A stretch of 17,452 nucleotides of DNA from CAIKLP01 sp039798705. GTDB lineage: Bacteria > Bacteroidota > Bacteroidia > Sphingobacteriales > Sphingobacteriaceae. Every line of letters starts with the position of its first letter. Within the stretch, counting starts at the first letter, position 1. Below, one piece after another: positions 13,834 to 17,452 of the stretch. The notes beneath the pieces were generated by a model that saw only the letters and a program-made list of their open reading frames with translations, ran no database searches and had not been told where the DNA came from. A program made the translations under genes and the position numbers. Where the stretch lies: assembly GCA_039798705.1 (NCBI GenBank), contig JBDKFN010000037.1:1-17452 (forward strand), read 5' to 3'.

Positions 13834-15093
13834 TTACCTCATCACTAATTGAACAGTATTTCTACTTCTTTGTTCAATTAATACTTCTTTTCCTTGGCTA
13901 ATTTCATCAATTGTAGATTGTTGATAATGCCTCAATGTTACCAGTGAAACAGGATGATTGTAATAGACTTTATAATCATTTTGTAACTCAGAAATTAAAA
14001 CGTTCAATTTTTCTATGTGATAGTCAAAGCAACAACTCCAGGTCATTGCAGAGTTTTGCATAGTATTAATTTTAACATTTAATTTCGCAAAAACACCTAA
14101 AATAAAGCTTAAGTTTTGTTCAGAAATAAAAGAGAAATCCCTACTTGAAATACTCATTAAAACTTGATCATTTTTTACAATGATGGTCGGTAAATGATAT
14201 TTAATTTGTTCAAATTGTCCAATGTGAGTTCCTGTACCTTCGTGTTTTAAAAATGGTTTTACAAAAAGTGGAATTTGCTTATTTTGTAATGGTTTGATGG
14301 TTTTTGGATGTATTACCGTTGCGCCATAATAAGTCATTTCTAGGGCTTCAGAATAGGGGAGTTGTTCAAATTTTTCTGTGTTAGGGAATAATTTAGGGTC
14401 CGCATTTAAAACGCCGTCTACATCTTTCCATATAGTAACTGCAGATGCATTCAAGCAAGCTGCAAATATTGCTGCTGAATAATCTGATCCTTCACGTCCT
14501 AATGTCGTCGTAAAATTCTCCGATGTTCCACCGATGAAACCTTGCGTGATGATCATTTTATTTTCCAGTAATTTTGGAAAATCTTTTTGAACGAGTAATT
14601 CGGTTGAAGCCCAATCTATATTTCCTTCTTGGTAATTATTGTCAGTTTGAATATAACCTCTTGCATCTACCCAAATACATGCAAGTCCTTTATAATTAAG
14701 GTATGCAGCAATAATTTTGGTAGATAAAATTTCACCTAATGAAACTATTTGGTCATATATAAACGCAGTATCTTCATGAATATCTTCTTCTAAAATCCAA
14801 TCTAATTCTACAAATACATTTTCAATATCGTCAATCAATAGATTATTCTTTTCAGAAAATAATTCATTGATAATCGTTAAATGAAAATGTTTAATGGCCA
14901 ATACTTTATCGGTAATATTTGGATCAGCTGTAAGGTAAGCCTTATACACTTCTTCAAGTGCATTGGTTGTTTTAGCCATTGCAGAAACAACAATTACCGT
15001 TTCATTGGTATTTTGCTTACTGAGTAAAACTTGAATGTTTTGTACTGCTTGAGCATCTTTAACAGATGCACCTCCAAATTTAAATACTTGCAT
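13834..15093 (-). CDS. lysC: Monofunctional aspartate kinase
   Basis: This kinase phosphorylates aspartate to beta-aspartyl phosphate, the first step toward lysine, threonine and methionine. The 419-residue protein has the kinase N-terminal KFGGAS (5-10), TTLGREGSDYSAA (196-208), KDVDGVLNADP (223-233) and YYGATVIHPKTI (255-266), then ACT-type regulatory sequence from about 305 to the end (VLMSISSRDFSFISE and following). The ACT region suggests amino-acid feedback control, but which amino acid is not readable. No homoserine dehydrogenase domain is fused. The GREGSD motif differs slightly from the common GRGGSD. It is the last gene of the NDH-2-GNAT-aspartate kinase unit, with 1 nt between GNAT stop and its ATG. 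The symbol assumes the lysC type. Confidence 0.92.
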   Translation of the reverse strand: MQVFKFGGASVKDAQAVQNIQVLLSKQNTNETVIVVSAMAKTTNALEEVYKAYLTADPNITDKVLAIKHFHLTIINELFSEKNNLLIDDIENVFVELDWILEEDIHEDTAFIYDQIVSLGEILSTKIIAAYLNYKGLACIWVDARGYIQTDNNYQEGNIDWASTELLVQKDFPKLLENKMIITQGFIGGTSENFTTTLGREGSDYSAAIFAACLNASAVTIWKDVDGVLNADPKLFPNTEKFEQLPYSEALEMTYYGATVIHPKTIKPLQNKQIPLFVKPFLKHEGTGTHIGQFEQIKYHLPTIIVKNDQVLMSISSRDFSFISEQNLSFILGVFAKLNVKINTMQNSAMTWSCCFDYHIEKLNVLISELQNDYKVYYNHPVSLVTLRHYQQSTIDEISQGKEVLIEQRSRNTVQLVMR

Positions 15094-15094
15094 G

Positions 15095-15553
15095 CTATTG
15101 ATTTATTTGAGTGGTTGATAAACTACAATTGATCCATTCGGAATCAAAACTGGCTTGGTATTTTTGATAAAATTGAATGGCTTTTTCATTCCAATCAAGC
15201 ACTTGCCAAACAATTCCTTTTAATTTTTTTTCTTTTGCTTCTTGAATTAGGCGATCCATTAATTGTGTTCCTATGCCTTTACCTCTTGCGTTTTCAGTAA
15301 CCAAAATATCTTCTAAGTACATTCTACAACCTTTCCAAGTAGAATAACGAATGTAATATAATGCAAATGCATCAATTATTCCATGTTCATTTTCATGTAC
15401 AAATGCCCACCATACGGGGTTTCCAGAGAAACCCGCAGCTTCCATTTCCGATAAGCTTACGGTTACTTCTTTGGGTGCCCTTTCAAATACAGCGAGTTCA
15501 TTTACCAAGGCTAATATGCTAGTACAATCACTTAATTTTGCACGTCTGATCAT
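15095..15553 (-). CDS. GNAT family N-acetyltransferase, SAT2-like
   Basis: A 152-residue GNAT acetyltransferase that would transfer acetyl from acetyl-CoA to an amine. The acetyl-CoA pyrophosphate loop is R90-G91-K92-G93-I94-G95 in ENARGKGIGTQLM, followed by WNEKAIQFYQKYQA (121-134). The N-terminal half, with YE/FE-like FERAPKEVTVSLSEMEAAGFSGNP and YYIRYSTWKGCRMYLEDILV, resembles the spermidine/spermine acetyltransferase SAT1/SAT2 group. SAT2-type enzymes can prefer thialysine over polyamines, so the substrate is open. It sits between NDH-2 (5 nt upstream) and aspartate kinase (1 nt downstream) on one probable transcript. Confidence 0.88.
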   Translation of the reverse strand: MIRRAKLSDCTSILALVNELAVFERAPKEVTVSLSEMEAAGFSGNPVWWAFVHENEHGIIDAFALYYIRYSTWKGCRMYLEDILVTENARGKGIGTQLMDRLIQEAKEKKLKGIVWQVLDWNEKAIQFYQKYQASFDSEWINCSLSTTQINQ

Positions 15554-15558
15554 AAAAA

Positions 15559-16878
15559 TTAATTTCTCGGAATGGTTTTTTCTTCTTCCTCTCTTACTTG
15601 TTTGTTTTTCCTAAATGGTCTAATAATTAAACGAGTCCCATTATCGTAACTAAAGTAATTCCAAATCCAATTTATTAAAACAATTAGTTTATTTCTAAAT
15701 CCAACTAAAAATAAAAGGTGTAAAAACATCCATACAAACCAAGCAAATACTCCTTGGAACCTAATTAATGGTAAATCAACAACGGCTTTATTCCTTCCAA
15801 TTGTAGCCATTGAACCTAAATCTTTGTATATAAAAGGATTTAAAGGCCTTTCGTTGATAATGTTAATGATATTATTGGCAAGGTTTTTTCCTTGTTGTAT
15901 GGCAGCCTGAGCCACCCCAGGATGTCCATTAGGATATGATTCCGATAACATTGCGCAAACATCACCTATGGCAAAAATATGCTGGTGATTTTTAACTGCA
16001 TTGAATTCATCCACAATTATTTTATTGCCTTTTTCTGTTAATGGTGCATTTAATCCATTGATGATTGCACCTTTAACTCCAGCAGTCCAAATTAAATTAG
16101 AAGTGGTTAATATCTTTCCACTGGCCAATTCTGCTTGTACACTATTATAAGACTTCACAGAATCATTTGTTCTTACTTGAACACCCATTTCTGTTAAAAA
16201 ATCGGTAGCTCGTTTAGAGGCTTGCTCTGACATTCCATTTAACAACCTAGGAGCACGTTCAACAATATTAATTTGCATTCGGCTTAAGTCCAAATCTGGG
16301 TAGTCGTTTGGTAAAATATGTAATTTCAATTCAGCCAAGGCACCAGCTGTTTCAACACCTGTAGGTCCACCACCAACAATTACAAAATTCATTAATTGTT
16401 CTTGATCGGCTGCTAAGTCTTTTAACAATGCTTCTTCAAAATTTTGCAAAATAAGACTTCGTAAATTCAATGCTTCTGGAATACTTTTCATTGGCATTGA
16501 ATTGTCTTTGATATCTTGATTACCAAAGAAGTTTGTTTTAGAACCTGTAGCGATAACTAAAAAGTCATATGAAATTTCACCAATGCTGGTAAGAATGGTT
16601 TTTTGTGCTGCATTTATTGCATCTACTTTTGCAACACGAACTAATATATTATGGTGGTGTTTGAATATTTTTCTTAATGGAAATGCTATGGAATCTGGTT
16701 CTAATCCACCTGTAGCTACTTGATATAACAAAGGTTGAAAAGTGTGGTAATTATGTTGATCTAATACGACTACTTGAACTTCTTTATTTCTAAGCTTTTT
16801 AGCTACTTGAATACCACCAAAGCCTCCTCCAATAATGATTACACGAGGGAATGATGTTTCTGGAATTTCTATTGCCAT
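15559..16878 (-). CDS. ndh: Type II NADH dehydrogenase (NDH-2)
   Basis: A single-subunit, non-proton-pumping NADH:quinone oxidoreductase at the inner face of the membrane. The 439-residue protein has an FAD-binding GGGFGG at 17-22, HNYHTFQPLLYQVATGGLEP (42-61) that is strongly typical of NDH-2, a central NAD-binding GGGPTGVETAGAL (169-181) and a second FAD contact in IFAIGDV near 306. The C-terminal hydrophobic stretch FAWFVWMFLHLLFLVGF (378-394) plus a further one (about 400-410) fits membrane attachment. The ATG is only 12 nt past the secDF terminator, so its promoter must overlap that terminator, or it relies on read-through. It leads the GNAT and aspartate kinase genes. Confidence 0.95.
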   Translation of the reverse strand: MAIEIPETSFPRVIIIGGGFGGIQVAKKLRNKEVQVVVLDQHNYHTFQPLLYQVATGGLEPDSIAFPLRKIFKHHHNILVRVAKVDAINAAQKTILTSIGEISYDFLVIATGSKTNFFGNQDIKDNSMPMKSIPEALNLRSLILQNFEEALLKDLAADQEQLMNFVIVGGGPTGVETAGALAELKLHILPNDYPDLDLSRMQINIVERAPRLLNGMSEQASKRATDFLTEMGVQVRTNDSVKSYNSVQAELASGKILTTSNLIWTAGVKGAIINGLNAPLTEKGNKIIVDEFNAVKNHQHIFAIGDVCAMLSESYPNGHPGVAQAAIQQGKNLANNIINIINERPLNPFIYKDLGSMATIGRNKAVVDLPLIRFQGVFAWFVWMFLHLLFLVGFRNKLIVLINWIWNYFSYDNGTRLIIRPFRKNKQVREEEEKTIPRN

Positions 16879-16890
16879 GGCTCTTAATCA

Positions 16891-16920
16891 AAAAAGGCCC
16901 ATCTTTCGATGGGCCTTTTT
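16891..16920 (-). terminator. Strong rho-independent terminator after secF/secDF
   Basis: A 13-bp perfect stem (16891-16903 with 16908-16920) containing GGCCCATC closes a 4-nt loop. On the minus strand it is followed by six T residues, 15 nt beyond the sec gene's stop. The A/T ends make it symmetrical, so it could work in both directions. Confidence 0.92.
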
Positions 16921-16935
16921 AAAATAAATATTTAA

Positions 16936-17452
16936 TTATTTTTTGTTGATGTTTTTTTTGTTGAATTCTACAATTACTGGAGAAGCAACACAAATTGAAG
17001 AGTAAGTACCAAATATAACACCTACTAATAATGCGAAAGAGAAACCTCTAATTACCGCACCACCGAATATAAATAGTACTAATAAAACAAACAATACAGT
17101 CAATGCAGTAATAATTGTTCTACTCAATGTACTGTTAATTGCATCGTTAATTACTTCATCCATTTTATCTGTTTTAGAATGGTGTAAATTTAAAAACTCT
17201 CTAATACGGTCAAATACAACCACCGTATCTGTTACAGAGTAACCAACAACAGTTAAAATTGCTGCAATAAATGCTTGGTCAATATCTAAAGAGAATGGTA
17301 AGTAACCATTAAATAAAGAGAAGAATGAAAGTACTAATAACACATCATGCGTTAAAGCTACTAATGCAGCAATACTATATTCCCATTTTCTGAATCGGAT
17401 GAAAATATACATTGCAATAATGATAATAGAGAAGATAACTGCATAAATAGAT
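16936..17452 (-). CDS. secDF: SecF, probably the C-terminal part of a SecDF fusion (partial)
   Basis: The 3' end of a protein-export membrane protein gene, with its 5' part beyond the window. SecDF uses the proton gradient to help pull secreted proteins across the inner membrane. The reading frame stays open to the edge at 17452, so the ATG at 17412 is internal. About 172 residues are visible with five hydrophobic segments: one ending in YIFIRF, ALVALTHDVLLVLSFFSLF, AFIAAILTVVGYSVTDTVVVFDRIRE (the classic SecF signature), IITALTVLFVLLVLFIFGG and FALLVGVIFGTYSSICVASPVIV. The short basic tail NKKNINKK ends the protein. Bacteroidota usually encode SecD and SecF as one polypeptide, hence the fusion call, but the window alone cannot prove it. 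A strong terminator follows. Confidence 0.93.
   Translation of the reverse strand, partial: SIYAVIFSIIIIAMYIFIRFRKWEYSIAALVALTHDVLLVLSFFSLFNGYLPFSLDIDQAFIAAILTVVGYSVTDTVVVFDRIREFLNLHHSKTDKMDEVINDAINSTLSRTIITALTVLFVLLVLFIFGGAVIRGFSFALLVGVIFGTYSSICVASPVIVEFNKKNINKK

Noticed and set aside
1..17452. Possible mobile element, defence island, CRISPR array or biosynthetic cluster
   Set aside because: Every gene belongs to a common core family or a widespread DUF. There are no transposase, integrase or cas genes and no spaced repeat arrays. The tRNA-Ser end shows no integrase or visible duplicated tRNA fragment within the window.

Overview
The window looks like ordinary core chromosome from a Bacteroidota bacterium, probably a Sphingobacteriales-type relative such as a Pedobacter-like organism. 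The genus is an inference from gene families and was not computed. Supporting signs are AT-rich DNA, A-rich rather than Shine-Dalgarno-like leaders, Bacteroidota-type promoters (TTTG or TTG, 19-21 nt, then TAnnTTTG), a long PhoH variant, a PGVG-less DUF62 protein, a large LptD-like protein and a probable SecDF. I see no insertion sequence, prophage, CRISPR array, toxin-antitoxin pair or defence system. Genes are densely packed and no gene-free stretch exceeds about 300 bases.

Layout. 49-229 (minus): tRNA-Ser(UGA) with a textbook promoter and terminator. 301-1895 (minus): a tight unit of a DUF62 SAM hydrolase-like protein, a small ABM-fold protein and a hotdog acyl-CoA thioesterase. 1985-5283 (plus): phoH (TTG start), purC, a lone STAS protein and rnz. 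5284-9746: an envelope block with a zinc amidase and an MCE/MlaD-like protein on the minus strand, divergent from an LptD-like protein on the plus strand. 9743-10474 (minus): a secreted DUF4197 protein. 10541-13829 (plus): cinA, then a lipoyl-bearing 2-oxoacid dehydrogenase E2 and a beta-carbonic anhydrase 5 nt behind it. 13834-16878 (minus): NDH-2, a SAT2-like GNAT acetyltransferase and aspartate kinase. 16936-17452 (minus): the C-terminal part of SecF or SecDF, cut by the window edge, ending in a strong terminator.

How the genes work together. The amidase, MCE and LptD-like genes form a cell-envelope module (peptidoglycan hydrolysis, lipid transport, LPS assembly). PhoH and RNase Z are both linked to RNA metabolism. 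The E2 and carbonic anhydrase probably share a transcript, and the anhydrase could handle CO2 released by the dehydrogenase. The NDH-2, GNAT and aspartate kinase genes also appear to be one transcript.

There is no clear new system here. The points most worth a second look are: the DUF62 protein that seems to lack two of three residues of its family's catalytic triad; a cinA terminator that physically overlaps the next gene's promoter; a tRNA promoter placed so close that the transcript may have almost no 5' leader; an LptD-like protein with exactly two cysteines; three convergent gene pairs with no room for a terminator; and three genes with non-ATG starts (two TTG, one GTG).
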